DNA from: Vibrio celticus
GTDB lineage: Bacteria > Pseudomonadota > Gammaproteobacteria > Enterobacterales > Vibrionaceae
NCBI RefSeq assembly: GCF_024347335.1
Contig: NZ_AP025463.1
Location: forward strand, 1,550,001-1,614,000
DNA: 64,000 bases
Direction of reading: 5' to 3'
The first letter of the stretch is position 1. Every line of letters begins with the position of its first letter. The notes under the pieces were generated by a model. The model searched no databases, had not been told where the DNA came from, and was given only the letters and a program-made list of their open reading frames with translations. This document shows, one piece after another, positions 17,053-26,504 of the stretch. The translations under genes and the position numbers were made by a program.

Positions 17053-19017
17053 ATGAATAGAAACAATGTGTTAGGTTCATTCCTTTTAGTGGTGCTGATG
17101 AGTGTTGTGCTGGGGCTGTATTTGCTCTACCCAACTTATGATGACGATTTAAAGCATATTCGCCCTGAAAATCCGAGTGTGTATAGTCCCGAGAAAGAGT
17201 TATTACTCTCTCAGTATGGATCTACATTGATTGATATTCTCGATGTATCTCGTGGTGACCCTAATTTAGCTTCCCAACAACTTGAGGCTCTCCAAGCCAA
17301 GTTTCCAGACCAAGATAAAGCCATCTATCGTGCTTACGAATTGATGATTCTGTCAAACCTCGCGCAACATAAGTTGGATACCGAAGCGGTTTCAGAATAC
17401 GTCAGACAGATTAAAGCACTCGCACAACACGAACACATGGGTTGGCTAAAGGCCCAATCATTGGTTGAATTGGCGATCGAATACATCAGTAAAGGGGAGC
17501 TAGCGGAATCTGAAATCCAAATCAGAGCAGCGATAGATATCGCGGAATCGCTCCACTATGAAGAGTTGTTGATTAAGGCCTATAATACGGCTGGTGTCAT
17601 CAACAATATCCGCAATGACTTTCCTGAGGCTCAATACTTTTTCCATAAAGGCTTAGATCTGGGCAAGAAGTACCCTCATCACATCTACAACAGCAAGTTA
17701 GTGTCTAACATGGCATTACTTTATATCTATTTGGAAGATTGGCCTAAAGCGCTCGAGCTGATTCAAAAAGCCAAAAAACTCTATTACAACAGCGGGCTCC
17801 TCGAAGCTTCTACCATCGGTGTGTTACATGTGAATGAGTCTTTTGCCTATCTGCGAAGTGGTGAGTTAGTGAAAGGCCGAGAGGCGTATCAAAGTGCCGC
17901 CAAACTCAATGGCGATAACGTCAGCGAGCGATACAAAATCATCTTGTTAAAAGCAGAGAGTGATGTGTTGTTGGCGGAAAAGAACTTTGAGTCAGCACGG
18001 CAAGTCGCAAACCTGTGCCTTAGATATCCGGGAGTGGACAAATACACACTTCAACTGGGTCAGTGTTATTTAAACAGAGCCTTAGCTAACATTGGTTTGA
18101 ATCGAGACAATTTTGTCTTTGCTGATCTTAAGCGGTCGCATGCAATGTTCGATATTGTTGGCTCTCGCAGCTGGAAAGTCCTCGGTTTAAGAACACTCGC
18201 AGAATATTATGACTCGAGAGGCGACAGCGAGAACGCGCTTCGCTACTTTAAGCTCTACTACAAGGGTAACAAGGCACTGTTGTTTGACAAGCGACAGAGC
18301 GATATTTTCTTGCTCGAACAAGATTTTGCAACGGCATCTTTAGCTAAAGAGAATGAACTGCTAAATGCAGAGAAGGAGCTTGGTGAGCTGACATTAGATA
18401 AGCAGCAGCTACGGAATCGAATTGTTGTCGCCTTGGGTATCATGGTGATGATAAGTGCCACATTACTTTTGATAAGGTTGCGCTCGATCCAGAAGACCAA
18501 CAAAGAGTTACTCAAGCAATCTACAAGATGCGAACTGACAAGCTTATATAACCGACGTTACTTGGAACAACTTCTAACACAACCAATGTCATTTAATAGT
18601 TCACAGTTTGGAATCAGTCTGGTTATTCTAGATCTTGACCATTTTAAACGCGTTAATGACACTTTTGGCCATGATATTGGTGATGAGGTTTTAGTGGAAG
18701 TAGCAAGGCGAGTAAAACAACATTTATCCCCGAATGACGTCGTGGCTCGCTGGGGTGGTGAAGAATTTGTAATGCTGTTGTCTGGTTCCATTGAGCCAGA
18801 GCAACAGTTGAACGTTATCCGTTTAGCTATTTCTGAAACGCCAATTGATACACACTCCGGCTTTTTAAACCTCACCACATCGATAGGGGCGTCGATTGGT
18901 ATTACTCAAGAGCAACTCAACCATGATACTTGCAAGAAGTACCTCAAAGCCGCGGATGATGCATTATATCAAGCGAAGGAGTCGGGTAGGAACCAAGTTA
19001 TCATCGTTGAAAATTAA
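17053..19017 (+). CDS. Membrane diguanylate cyclase with TPR sensor domain
   Basis: 654 residues. An N-terminal hydrophobic segment (residues 8-27) and a second (about 467-486, VVALGIMVMISATLLLI) place residues 28-465 in the periplasm. That region is built of TPR-like helices (AYNTAGVINN...FPEAQYFFHKGLDLG; SNMALLYIYLEDWPKALELI). The cytoplasmic GGDEF domain (about 490-650) has LTSLYNRRYLEQ, LDLDHFKRVNDTFGHDIGD and an intact WGGEEF loop. The RxxD inhibition site is absent. It should make cyclic di-GMP in response to an unknown envelope signal. Confidence 0.85.
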   Translation: MNRNNVLGSFLLVVLMSVVLGLYLLYPTYDDDLKHIRPENPSVYSPEKELLLSQYGSTLIDILDVSRGDPNLASQQLEALQAKFPDQDKAIYRAYELMILSNLAQHKLDTEAVSEYVRQIKALAQHEHMGWLKAQSLVELAIEYISKGELAESEIQIRAAIDIAESLHYEELLIKAYNTAGVINNIRNDFPEAQYFFHKGLDLGKKYPHHIYNSKLVSNMALLYIYLEDWPKALELIQKAKKLYYNSGLLEASTIGVLHVNESFAYLRSGELVKGREAYQSAAKLNGDNVSERYKIILLKAESDVLLAEKNFESARQVANLCLRYPGVDKYTLQLGQCYLNRALANIGLNRDNFVFADLKRSHAMFDIVGSRSWKVLGLRTLAEYYDSRGDSENALRYFKLYYKGNKALLFDKRQSDIFLLEQDFATASLAKENELLNAEKELGELTLDKQQLRNRIVVALGIMVMISATLLLIRLRSIQKTNKELLKQSTRCELTSLYNRRYLEQLLTQPMSFNSSQFGISLVILDLDHFKRVNDTFGHDIGDEVLVEVARRVKQHLSPNDVVARWGGEEFVMLLSGSIEPEQQLNVIRLAISETPIDTHSGFLNLTTSIGASIGITQEQLNHDTCKKYLKAADDALYQAKESGRNQVIIVEN

Positions 19018-19155
19018 TCGCTCATCAGGAAACAAAAAACCATTCTGATCTTCGAGAGATAAGAATGGCTTCTGGGATACTCTGAAAACGCTAATATCAA
19101 AGTTTGAGTTAAAGGTGTGGTTTACTTAGCGGTATATCGAGTTTATCTATATGAG

Positions 19156-19341
19156 TTATTTAGCGACGCCTTGCAGCATTTCAACCAGTTCGCCCTCTGT
19201 AGAAGGTTCTCTTGCTAGTTCAATAACAGCGGAAGCGCCACCTTTTAACATGTAAGCTCGAGTTCCGCAGTGGTCATAGTGGAACCACTTACCGTCTACA
19301 CATACATCGGTATAACATCTTGGGTCTTGTTTGAGTTCCAT
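19156..19341 (-). CDS. Small hypothetical protein, 61 aa
   Basis: A soluble protein with three cysteines (RCYTDVCVDG and DHCGTR) and an acidic tail (STEGELVEML). AAGGAAAT precedes the ATG, a good ribosome site. I do not recognise a family. The Cys pattern could be a small metal or disulfide site. Confidence 0.55.
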   Translation of the reverse strand: MELKQDPRCYTDVCVDGKWFHYDHCGTRAYMLKGGASAVIELAREPSTEGELVEMLQGVAK

Positions 19342-19613
19342 ATCAATTTCCTTATTAATATTTGCCTAACGTTTTTCAGACTAGTTGATCACAAGTTAAG
19401 GTAAATTGATCTAAATCAATCTAGAGTGTAATTGATGGTTTGGATATCAAATAGGAGAGATGTGTCTAGCGTGGGAGCGAGCTCTCGGTGATTGCAGCGC
19501 TCAAAGGTCGTGATTCTGGTTGGTAACTCTCGCTCTTTTGCTTGCCAGGTGATGCTTTTCTACATACGCTAGCCACTCTCTTAATCCCTATACAGACTTG
19601 ATTGTGTTGGAAA

Positions 19614-20276
19614 ATGACTAATATCTTTATCGTTGTAATTGTTCTGGTTGTATTCTTTTACTTTATTCAAAAGTATGTGGTGAAACATGATGACACCAAA
19701 GACCATGCTTATCAGAAGAAAGGGGCGTTGATGTCGGCGCAACAGGCGACATTCTATAATGCGCTTAAATCCGCTGTGGGTAACCATGGGGAAGTGTTTG
19801 CCAAAGTCAGCATGTCGAACGTACTTGTTCCTGCGAAGACGAACAACAAGAAGAATTGGTTTATCGCCAACAACAAGATCTCTCGTAGTTACTTTGATTT
19901 TGTCGTCTGCGACCCACGAACGTTAGAACCCCGTGTGATCATCGAACTCGATAACGGTAAAGAGCTCAATAAAGGGAAGGTCGACCGCGAAAAGCTACTG
20001 ATTCACGTCTGTAAATCGGCAGGTTTACCTTTGATTGGTGCTTCGATTAAACACAGCTACCAAGTAAGCCGTTTGAAGAGGTTACTGGCAGCGCACATTG
20101 ATTTAATCGAACCATCCAAAGAAGTTCGATTTTGTAAGAAATGTGGTAGCCCGATGATCATCAAACTGGCAAGCCAAGGCGATTACAAAGGCCGACGCTT
20201 CTTTACATGTAGCCGTCAACCTAATTGTACTTACACCGAGAACTACAATGTTGTGTTCGATGTGGATGAGGAATAA
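19614..20276 (+). CDS. DUF2726 protein with topoisomerase-type zinc finger
   Basis: About 220 residues. A membrane anchor at 4-20 (IFIVVIVLVVFFYFI) is followed by a DUF2726 domain (about 40-155). Its FDFVVCD...RVIIELDNGK...DREKL order resembles a restriction-endonuclease-like fold (D, E, K spaced as in PD-ExK families). A C-terminal zinc ribbon (FCKKCGSPM ... FFTCSRQPNC) of the topoisomerase C4 type follows. It probably binds nucleic acid; nuclease activity is inferred only. An upstream in-frame TTG at 19602 exists, but ATG 19614 is preferred. Confidence 0.75.
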   Translation: MTNIFIVVIVLVVFFYFIQKYVVKHDDTKDHAYQKKGALMSAQQATFYNALKSAVGNHGEVFAKVSMSNVLVPAKTNNKKNWFIANNKISRSYFDFVVCDPRTLEPRVIIELDNGKELNKGKVDREKLLIHVCKSAGLPLIGASIKHSYQVSRLKRLLAAHIDLIEPSKEVRFCKKCGSPMIIKLASQGDYKGRRFFTCSRQPNCTYTENYNVVFDVDEE

Positions 20277-20444
20277 CGTAAAGCAACACTCAATACTTAG
20301 TGTGATGTAACTCAACTTTATTTACGTTTCACGTCTAAAAATTCAACGTATTGGTGCGAATAAGAGCAAACGGTTGATTCAAGTGTAATTTCTACTTGCG
20401 CCGCAATAAATCAGTCGTTAATATCTTCCTCGTTCTAAAGGAAT

Positions 20445-20521
20445 GCGTCCGTAGCTCAGTTGGTTAGAGTACCGCCTTGACATGGCGGGGGTCGGTGATT
20501 CGAGTTCACTCGGACGCACCA
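20445..20521 (+). tRNA. tRNA-Val (GAC)
   Basis: A 77-base cloverleaf: acceptor GCGTCCG pairs with CGGACGC, anticodon loop TTGACAT gives GAC, T-arm GTTCGAGTTC-like, CCA encoded (ends ACCA). Confidence 0.93.
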
Positions 20522-20590
20522 TTCCTTACTTGTTTTTATTGCATAACTATTGAGTTTGTCACAATGGTAGTAATAAGAAATTAGAACACC

Positions 20591-20667
20591 GCCCGCTTAG
20601 CTCAGTTGGTTAGAGTACTTGCATGACATGCAAGGTGTCACTGGTTCGAGTCCAGTAGCGGGCACCA
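20591..20667 (+). tRNA. tRNA-Val (GAC), integration target of the island
   Basis: A 77-base cloverleaf with acceptor GCCCGCT / AGCGGGC, anticodon loop ATGACAT (GAC), encoded CCA. Its 3' 22 bases recur at 48488-48508, marking it as the attachment site of the island that begins immediately downstream. The tRNA stays intact. Confidence 0.92.
20646..20667 (+). repeat. attL: tRNA-Val 3' end
   Basis: TCGAGTCCAGTAGCGGGCACCA, the 3' part of the tRNA. It is repeated with a single-base deletion at 48488-48508. Confidence 0.85.
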
Positions 20668-20678
20668 CATTATACGAA

Positions 20679-20704
20679 AGAGCCCACCTAGTGTGGGCTT
20701 TTTT
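20679..20704 (+). terminator. Terminator after the tRNA-Val pair
   Basis: AGCCCAC / GTGGGCT stem with a CTAGT loop, then six Ts; a near-identical hairpin follows attR. Confidence 0.85.
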
Positions 20705-20853
20705 GTGCCTGTAATTCCTTGTTTTATCAGGCTCTTAGCCATTTTTTGGTCCCAAGAGGTCCCGTGATGTGTTGTAAAATCCACCGTTTAAAGTAATCTC
20801 TGAAGTAGTCTTTTAAGATCTAAGCAATTTTGAGGTTACTTCAGGGGGTTACG

Positions 20854-22095
20854 ATGGCGAAAAAAGTACAGCCTTTAACGGCAACTCAAATCAAACAAGC
20901 AAAGCCTAAAGAGAAAGAATATAATTTAGGTGATGGTGATGGATTATCATTGAAGATTAAGCCTATAGGAACAAAACTATGGCGTTTCTCTTATTATCAT
21001 CCCATTTCACGAAAGCGCTTGAACCTAGCCTTAGGTAAATACCCTGACGTCTCATTAGCCAAAGCAAGAACCAAAGCGATTGAGGCAAGAGAACTACTCG
21101 CTGATGGTATTGACCCGAAAGAGCACCGTGATACGACACTCAGAGAAAAACAGTTAGAATTGTCGAATACGTTACAGTCGGTATTTGATGACTGGATTGA
21201 AGTGAAGAAAACAAGCGTCAAAGAGCAAACGGCTAAGAAATTAAAGCAACGCATTGAGAAGTACCTCTTACCTGACTTAGGTAAGTTTCCACTTGGCGAT
21301 ATTACAGCGCCTCAAGCGATCAAAACGATTAAACCCATTGCGAACCAAGGTAAATTAGAAACAGTGGGGCGTTTGTGTCGTAACCTCAATGAGATAATGA
21401 CCTTTGCAGTAAACACGGGTGTGATTGAGCACAACAAGCTCGCAGGCATTGGTAAAGCCTTTGAAACTGCCAAGGTAACCAACCAAGCTTCTTTAGCCCC
21501 AGATAAACTTCCAGAGCTCCTCAAAACAATCAACTACGCATCCATTAAACCTATTACTCGCTGCTTGCTAGAATGGCAACTTCATACCATGACAAGACCA
21601 GCTGAAACGGCTGGGGCACGCTGGGATGAGATTGATAGAGATAAGATGCTTTGGATCATTCCTGCTGAGCGAATGAAAAAGGGAAGAGTGCATACTGTTC
21701 CTTTAACAAAACAAACTTTAGACCTATTAGAGACGATTGATTTCATCACGGGTGATAGTGAATACCTTTTCCCTGCTGACAAAAGTAACAAAAATCACAT
21801 CAACAAAGAGACAGCAAATAAAGCATTGGTACGAATGGGCATGAAGGGTAGGCAAACTTCCCACGGTTTGCGCGCATTAGCCAGTACCACCTTAAATGAG
21901 CAAAACTTCGATCCAGATATTATAGAAGCCGCACTTTCTCATGTGGATAGAGATAAGGTAAGAAGCGCATACAACCGCACAGACTACCTTGAACGTCGTA
22001 AAGTTCTAATGGCGTGGTGGAGTGATCACATTGAAGAAGCGGCTTCGGGGAGCTTGTCGATGAGTGGTAAGAAGAGTCTTAAGGTTGTGAGTTAG
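20854..22095 (+). CDS. int: P4-type tyrosine integrase of the island
   Basis: About 413 residues. The N-terminal DUF4102 arm-binding domain (LTATQIKQAKPKEKEYNLGDGDGL...GKYPDVSLAKAR) is typical of P4-like integrases that use tRNA genes. The catalytic domain has TMTRPAETAGARW (first Arg), KGRVHTVPL (Lys region), SHGLRALAST (His/Arg) and SHVDRDKVRSAYNR (His and nucleophile Tyr). An in-frame upstream start at 20830 exists, but ATG 20854 has a good AGGGGG ribosome site and the usual MAKKVQPL beginning. It lies next to attL, as expected. Confidence 0.9.
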   Translation: MAKKVQPLTATQIKQAKPKEKEYNLGDGDGLSLKIKPIGTKLWRFSYYHPISRKRLNLALGKYPDVSLAKARTKAIEARELLADGIDPKEHRDTTLREKQLELSNTLQSVFDDWIEVKKTSVKEQTAKKLKQRIEKYLLPDLGKFPLGDITAPQAIKTIKPIANQGKLETVGRLCRNLNEIMTFAVNTGVIEHNKLAGIGKAFETAKVTNQASLAPDKLPELLKTINYASIKPITRCLLEWQLHTMTRPAETAGARWDEIDRDKMLWIIPAERMKKGRVHTVPLTKQTLDLLETIDFITGDSEYLFPADKSNKNHINKETANKALVRMGMKGRQTSHGLRALASTTLNEQNFDPDIIEAALSHVDRDKVRSAYNRTDYLERRKVLMAWWSDHIEEAASGSLSMSGKKSLKVVS

Positions 22096-22289
22096 GTTGA
22101 TTAGCTCTAAGCATAACTGAGTGTCAATACCATTAATATTTTAAAAATTTCCCATGATGTTATCTCGTGCATGAGAAGAACGTTGACATCGACATCATTT
22201 TCCAGTTTTTATTGAGTCCGATACTCTGCTATTTATGCTATTAATAGCATGAATAGCCCTCTTTATCGGTAGCTTGCAAGGATGATGGT

Positions 22290-23363
22290 TTGAGATTTAT
22301 CAACAAGGTTTTTTATAAGTTGAGTGACATTGATACGAAAGTGTCAATGAAGGATAAGCTGAAAACGTGTCTTGAGCTCGATATACCGCTGTTAGTTGAT
22401 GTACCCAATGGTTACAGCGTATGGGGCATTGATAAGCAACTGGATGAACTGACAAGGCAAGATGTTGTTTTAAGTGAAAGCGATTATTCAAAAAAAATCA
22501 TGCTCATGCATCATCTTTTGGAAGGAGAATATCTCTCTCGTGTTAATCCACCCAAAATTAACACTCTTTTTTTAGGAGCATCTACATTAGTTGCTGGTGT
22601 TGAATATCTACAAGTAACAGAAAGTGATACGAAAAAGCTTTTAGCTTCTGAAAATATCACGACTGATACATTCAAAGGTGTGGTTACTTTCGATGACAAA
22701 GAGCAACACTTTGCCTTAAATGAGTCAATACCTGTTTCTCCTTATGATTTTAAGCTTGGGAGTAATACCGATAATGGTCATCCCATAATGCAGAAAATTA
22801 AAAATGGGATGAGTAATTCGCGTTTTGTACTTTGTGATAAAGCGACACGCAGTAACAGTGATTTTAACTTTCCAATAGGAAGTGAACTCAATTTATCAGT
22901 GAGCTTGTTAGAAGTCGTTATTAGAGAGAGTGATGTTTCAAAGCTAGTGTTCAACGACAAAGATTACCAACAGAGCGCATATTACCTGGAACCGGAGTAC
23001 CATGCATCTACTGCATTACGGGAGCTATCGAATTGTGGGTATGCTCTGTATGTTAAAAACGCATCCGTTGTCTCCGGTGGCTGTTCAGGCTACCTATTTC
23101 GCAATTTTAAGAGCTTTAAAAAAAAGGGAGAGCGTGAAGCGGGAGCTTTTCTGATTAAAGACAAAACAGGTGAAAACTTCAATCTTGTCAAAGAAGTTTA
23201 TAGCCACCACTGGCTATCAGATACTAAGCTGAGCAAGAAAAATGTACAAGAAATAGCCAGGAATGTTTTAGATGAACTACATGAAGTTCTTGATACAAAT
23301 GACACATATATTCATGCAATAGAATTAATTATCAGGCCAGATAAGTACAAAAAATTAAAATAG
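22290..23363 (+). CDS. Unrecognised island protein, 357 aa
   Basis: It starts at TTG 22290 behind AAGGA, 7 bases away. A soluble protein with no signal peptide or membrane segment and no motif I can name. It has a PEYHASTALRELSNCGYALYV stretch in the middle and ends in a Lys-rich tail. Base composition is AT-rich compared with the backbone. It is monocistronic, with a hairpin terminator 12 bases after the stop. The position between integrase and replication-like genes is often taken by cargo, so a defence or host-interaction role is possible but unsupported. Confidence 0.6.
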   Translation: MRFINKVFYKLSDIDTKVSMKDKLKTCLELDIPLLVDVPNGYSVWGIDKQLDELTRQDVVLSESDYSKKIMLMHHLLEGEYLSRVNPPKINTLFLGASTLVAGVEYLQVTESDTKKLLASENITTDTFKGVVTFDDKEQHFALNESIPVSPYDFKLGSNTDNGHPIMQKIKNGMSNSRFVLCDKATRSNSDFNFPIGSELNLSVSLLEVVIRESDVSKLVFNDKDYQQSAYYLEPEYHASTALRELSNCGYALYVKNASVVSGGCSGYLFRNFKSFKKKGEREAGAFLIKDKTGENFNLVKEVYSHHWLSDTKLSKKNVQEIARNVLDELHEVLDTNDTYIHAIELIIRPDKYKKLK

Positions 23364-23375
23364 TAAAAGAGTCGT

Positions 23376-23396
23376 AGCCCTTTTGTATAAAGGGCT
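23376..23396 (+). terminator. Hairpin terminator
   Basis: AGCCCTTT / AAAGGGCT stem with a TGTAT loop, right after the 357-aa gene. A T-run appears only about ten bases later. Confidence 0.6.
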
Positions 23397-23492
23397 GGGG
23401 TGGGTTTTTATGCCGAAAAATCAACTCCACTCCTTTTTGTAACTTTGTCCTTTAATGTTTAATGGCACCTTAAATCAACTAAGGAGCTTTAA

Positions 23493-23732
23493 ATGTTATC
23501 TACTCACTCAGAACTTCGTTCAAACCAAATTCTTCGACTTAAGGATGTCATGTTAATGACGGGCCTTTCTCGGTCGACTATCTATGACAAACAAAACCCT
23601 TCATCAAAACGTTTTGACCCTTCATTTCCTCAGAAAATCAAACTAGGCGCAAGAGCGGTAGGTTGGTTGATGGGAGATATGCAAACTTGGTTAAATTTGA
23701 TGAGAAATAACTCTATCGCAGGGTGTGATTAG
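23493..23732 (+). CDS. AlpA-family regulator, copy 1
   Basis: 79 residues. An AlpA/MerR-type helix-turn-helix: LRLKDVMLMTGLSRSTIYDKQN followed by FPQKIKLGARAVGWLMGDMQTWL. These small proteins act as transcription activators or excisionases in P4-like islands. TAAGGAG precedes the start. It lies directly ahead of the DUF3987 gene and probably shares its transcript. Confidence 0.8.
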   Translation: MLSTHSELRSNQILRLKDVMLMTGLSRSTIYDKQNPSSKRFDPSFPQKIKLGARAVGWLMGDMQTWLNLMRNNSIAGCD

Positions 23733-23785
23733 AGAGGTGGTTATCAAAATTTAATCATTTTATGTCGTTATCGATAGGAGTGCAC

Positions 23786-25246
23786 ATGTTATATCAATTT
23801 CCAATTTCGTCGGAGGCCTTTCCCATTGTCTCACCGTCATCACTAATCACTAAAGCCTATATGGAGGCTAAATTCATCACGCAAGCGCCTGATTCGATGA
23901 TCTATATGACCGCTATTAGTTCCGTTTCACTCGCATTACAAGGCGTTATTGATGTAGAAATACCCACGGGAAAAGTAAGCCCTGTCTCACTAATGGGGTT
24001 AACGATTGCAGAATCAGGAGAGCGTAAATCATCAGTAGAGAATTTATTCACAAAAGGAATCAAATCGTTTCAAAAAGAAAATATTGAATGTTACCAAACA
24101 CAATTAGATAGATACCAGATTCAACTTGAGTTACATGAAAAAAAAGTCGCTCGTATAAAAAAGTTAGTCAATTTGGATGATGAACTTGAATGTGAGTCAA
24201 TGGCAAACCAGTTACTCGAACTCGAAGAAAAAAAACCAATTAAACCAAAACTCAATTTGCTCACATATGAAGATAGTACTATTGAAGCATTGCTGAGTGG
24301 TCTCAGTGAGAATGTGCCAAATGCTTTTCTTGGGTCTAGTGAAGGGGGAGTGTTACTTAACAGCCGAGCGATGGCGAAAACAGCTAGCCTAAATGCAATG
24401 TGGAGTGGTGATGATATTACTGTTAATAGGAAAGTGGCAGGTTCATACACAGTGGAAAGCGCTCGGTTAACCGTCCATATAATGACGCAATCAAGTGCGC
24501 TAGATCGCTATATTAAAAAATCAAAGGATAGTGTGCGTGGTAACGGATTCTTGGCTCGTCTTCTTGTTTGTGCGCCATCATCCAATATTGGCTTTAGGCA
24601 GTCCTCAGGGATAAATTACTCACGAGATGGTATACAGGAATTTAACGGTAAGCTATATCATTGGTTATCGGAATCCCTAGATATGTCTAATTACACCAAT
24701 AGAAAAATTGTTAGATTCTCCAATGAAGCTAAAAAAATATGGCAGGATGTTTACAACGATATTGAAGTAAAGATGGGACCTAACGGTATCTTTCAGCAAG
24801 TTGCAGATCATGCTTCAAAGTTACCAGAAAATATCGCTAGGTTAGCGGCTTTAATTCATTGCTTTGATGGTGACTTAAATGATGAAATTTCTGCGAAAAC
24901 ACTTATAGAGTCAATTAATTTGATGAGCTATTTTTCTGGTCAGTTTGTGAAAGTGTTTTCTGCCCCTCCGAAGTGTGCAGTAGATGCCCAGAATTTAATA
25001 CAATGGTTTCTAACGCTTTCAAATTCAGGCATTAGATATATTAAGCGAAATGATATTTTTCAATTTGGGCCATATGGGACAAGAAACAAAAAAAACCTAG
25101 AGCAAGCATTAGAGTACCTAAAACCCAATTATATATTAAGTGAAATTATGATCAAACCAAAGACAAGGGTCGTCGATCTCTGTCCTCTTTGTCCACGTAA
25201 TGATGCGAAAATCATGATTGATTTGGGATTGAATATTTCTATTTGA
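23786..25246 (+). CDS. DUF3987 (YfjI-like) protein
   Basis: About 486 residues. The layout matches DUF3987 proteins of P4-like islands: an N-terminal ISSEAFPIVSP segment, then GLTIAESGERKSSVEN, which replaces a Walker A loop. A helical coiled region comes next, then TYEDSTIEALLSGL and GSSEGGVLL, and a C-terminal helical part with a Cys pair (LCPLCPRN). It is thought to be a primase/helicase-like DNA replication factor; activity is inferred. ATG 23786 has a good AGGAG site, whereas the in-frame ATG 23762 has none. Confidence 0.7.
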   Translation: MLYQFPISSEAFPIVSPSSLITKAYMEAKFITQAPDSMIYMTAISSVSLALQGVIDVEIPTGKVSPVSLMGLTIAESGERKSSVENLFTKGIKSFQKENIECYQTQLDRYQIQLELHEKKVARIKKLVNLDDELECESMANQLLELEEKKPIKPKLNLLTYEDSTIEALLSGLSENVPNAFLGSSEGGVLLNSRAMAKTASLNAMWSGDDITVNRKVAGSYTVESARLTVHIMTQSSALDRYIKKSKDSVRGNGFLARLLVCAPSSNIGFRQSSGINYSRDGIQEFNGKLYHWLSESLDMSNYTNRKIVRFSNEAKKIWQDVYNDIEVKMGPNGIFQQVADHASKLPENIARLAALIHCFDGDLNDEISAKTLIESINLMSYFSGQFVKVFSAPPKCAVDAQNLIQWFLTLSNSGIRYIKRNDIFQFGPYGTRNKKNLEQALEYLKPNYILSEIMIKPKTRVVDLCPLCPRNDAKIMIDLGLNISI

Positions 25247-25359
25247 TTTACATTAAATCGATTAGCCATAGAGGTAACAATTTATAGATAATAAGTTAGA
25301 TTCACAATAAATATAGATAGGGTAGTTTGTGCATAAGTCCAGAGTAATAAGTAAGAATG

Positions 25360-25413
25360 AACTAGGGGGGTAAACATCAAAATAATAAAGTGGTATCTAT
25401 CTATCCCCTAGTT
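25360..25413. repeat. Inverted repeat upstream of the Gp2-like gene
   Basis: AACTAGGGG at 25360-25368 pairs with CCCCTAGTT at 25405-25413 across 36 bases. It is the only structured sequence in the AT-rich 303-base gap 25247-25549 and could be an operator or part of a replication origin. Confidence 0.45.
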
Positions 25414-25549
25414 TAGCTGTTAGTTGAGTTTGATATTTTGTCGGTTATAGTAATATATATAGATCTTGTAATTATTAATAGTTGTTTATTTCTTCATTCC
25501 TTAAGAAGGAAGTGAATGTTGTTGATTGTTAAAAATAAAGGTATTTTTA

Positions 25550-26182
25550 ATGAAGTTAATTGAATCTAATTTTTTTAATGGATATCGTGTTATACGTAAA
25601 TATGGTCCATTAATACATAGAATATTAATGGCGAATGAACTAATGATAGTTAAATCTTTGTCTGACCATAACCGTCTTCTTGTTATGCGTTTTGAGCTGA
25701 AGTTTCCTACAGGTTATTCAGGACCTACTGATATAATATCGAAGTTTTTTGATTCTCTGCGTTTTAAGATTCAATATGATTTAAAAAGGAAAAGTAAAAA
25801 CAGGAATCGTAGTATTAATTGCTGTATCAACTACGTATGGGTGAAAGAGTTGAGTGGTAACGAAGGTTGGCATTACCATGTTGCTCTAGTTTTGAACTAC
25901 AATGTGTACAGAGCGTTTGGCAAGGTTGATAGCCGTAGGAATAATACCTTTAATCGAATTTCAGAGGCTTGGGCGAGTGCAATAAAATGTTCAGTGAATG
26001 ATGTGAAGGGGTTGGTGCATATTCCCAATAAGAATTCAACATATCAATTAAATAAGAGTTCTCCCTCATTTCATGAAACATTTAATGATGTAATGTTCAG
26101 GCTAAGTTATTTTGCGAAGCTTAAAACAAAGCCTTATGGTGGTAATACTAGGGTGCGTTTTTACGGGACGAGTAAGAGTTAA
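25550..26182 (+). CDS. YagK/YfjJ-domain (inovirus Gp2-like) protein
   Basis: About 210 residues, strongly basic. The segment NYVWVKELSGNEGWHYHVALVLN is the hallmark of the YagK/YfjJ C-terminal family: aromatic-rich with an HYHV pair, like a HUH-type pair of histidines. NRISEAWASAI and a late FRLSYFAKLKTK follow. The family is linked to inovirus gene 2 and island replication, so initiation of replication by nicking is plausible but not shown. ATG 25550 is preferred over the upstream TTG, with AAAGG as ribosome site. The gene is very AT-rich. Confidence 0.65.
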   Translation: MKLIESNFFNGYRVIRKYGPLIHRILMANELMIVKSLSDHNRLLVMRFELKFPTGYSGPTDIISKFFDSLRFKIQYDLKRKSKNRNRSINCCINYVWVKELSGNEGWHYHVALVLNYNVYRAFGKVDSRRNNTFNRISEAWASAIKCSVNDVKGLVHIPNKNSTYQLNKSSPSFHETFNDVMFRLSYFAKLKTKPYGGNTRVRFYGTSKS

Positions 26183-26226
26183 TTTTCTGTAGAGTATTTA
26201 TGGTATATATATGAGTCAGTGCAAAA

Positions 26227-26250
26227 AAAGAGGTGTCAAATAACCTCTTT
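26227..26250. terminator. Bidirectional terminator
   Basis: AAAGAGGT / ACCTCTTT stem with an 8-base loop between the convergent Gp2-like and AlpA genes; an A-run precedes it, a T-run on the minus strand. Confidence 0.65.
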
Positions 26251-26261
26251 GGAAAGTCAAT

Positions 26262-26504
26262 CTATAAATTTTGGATTGCTTTATTGCTTCTCTGTTTCAT
26301 TTTTGTTGTTATCCATGCTTGAATTTCATGATCTATCCAAGCGACAGAGCGAGCGCCTAGTGATATGGGAGGCGGAAATTGTCCTTCGTTGAGATACTTG
26401 TAAAGTGATGAGCGTGATATACCTGTAACCTGAATCACCTCTTTCAATCGCAATAGGCGACTGGAAGTTGGTAACTCTTTAATATTATTCATTTCGTTGT
26501 TCAT
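26262..26504 (-). CDS. AlpA-family regulator, copy 2
   Basis: 80 residues with HTH LRLKEVIQVTGISRSSLYKYLNEGQFPPPISLG and ARSVAWIDHEIQAWI, the AlpA/Prophage CP4-57 regulator pattern. Its start overlaps the stop of the upstream recombinase by 4 bases (ATGA), so the two are translationally coupled. It may act as the directionality factor for that recombinase. Confidence 0.8.
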   Translation of the reverse strand: MNNEMNNIKELPTSSRLLRLKEVIQVTGISRSSLYKYLNEGQFPPPISLGARSVAWIDHEIQAWITTKMKQRSNKAIQNL

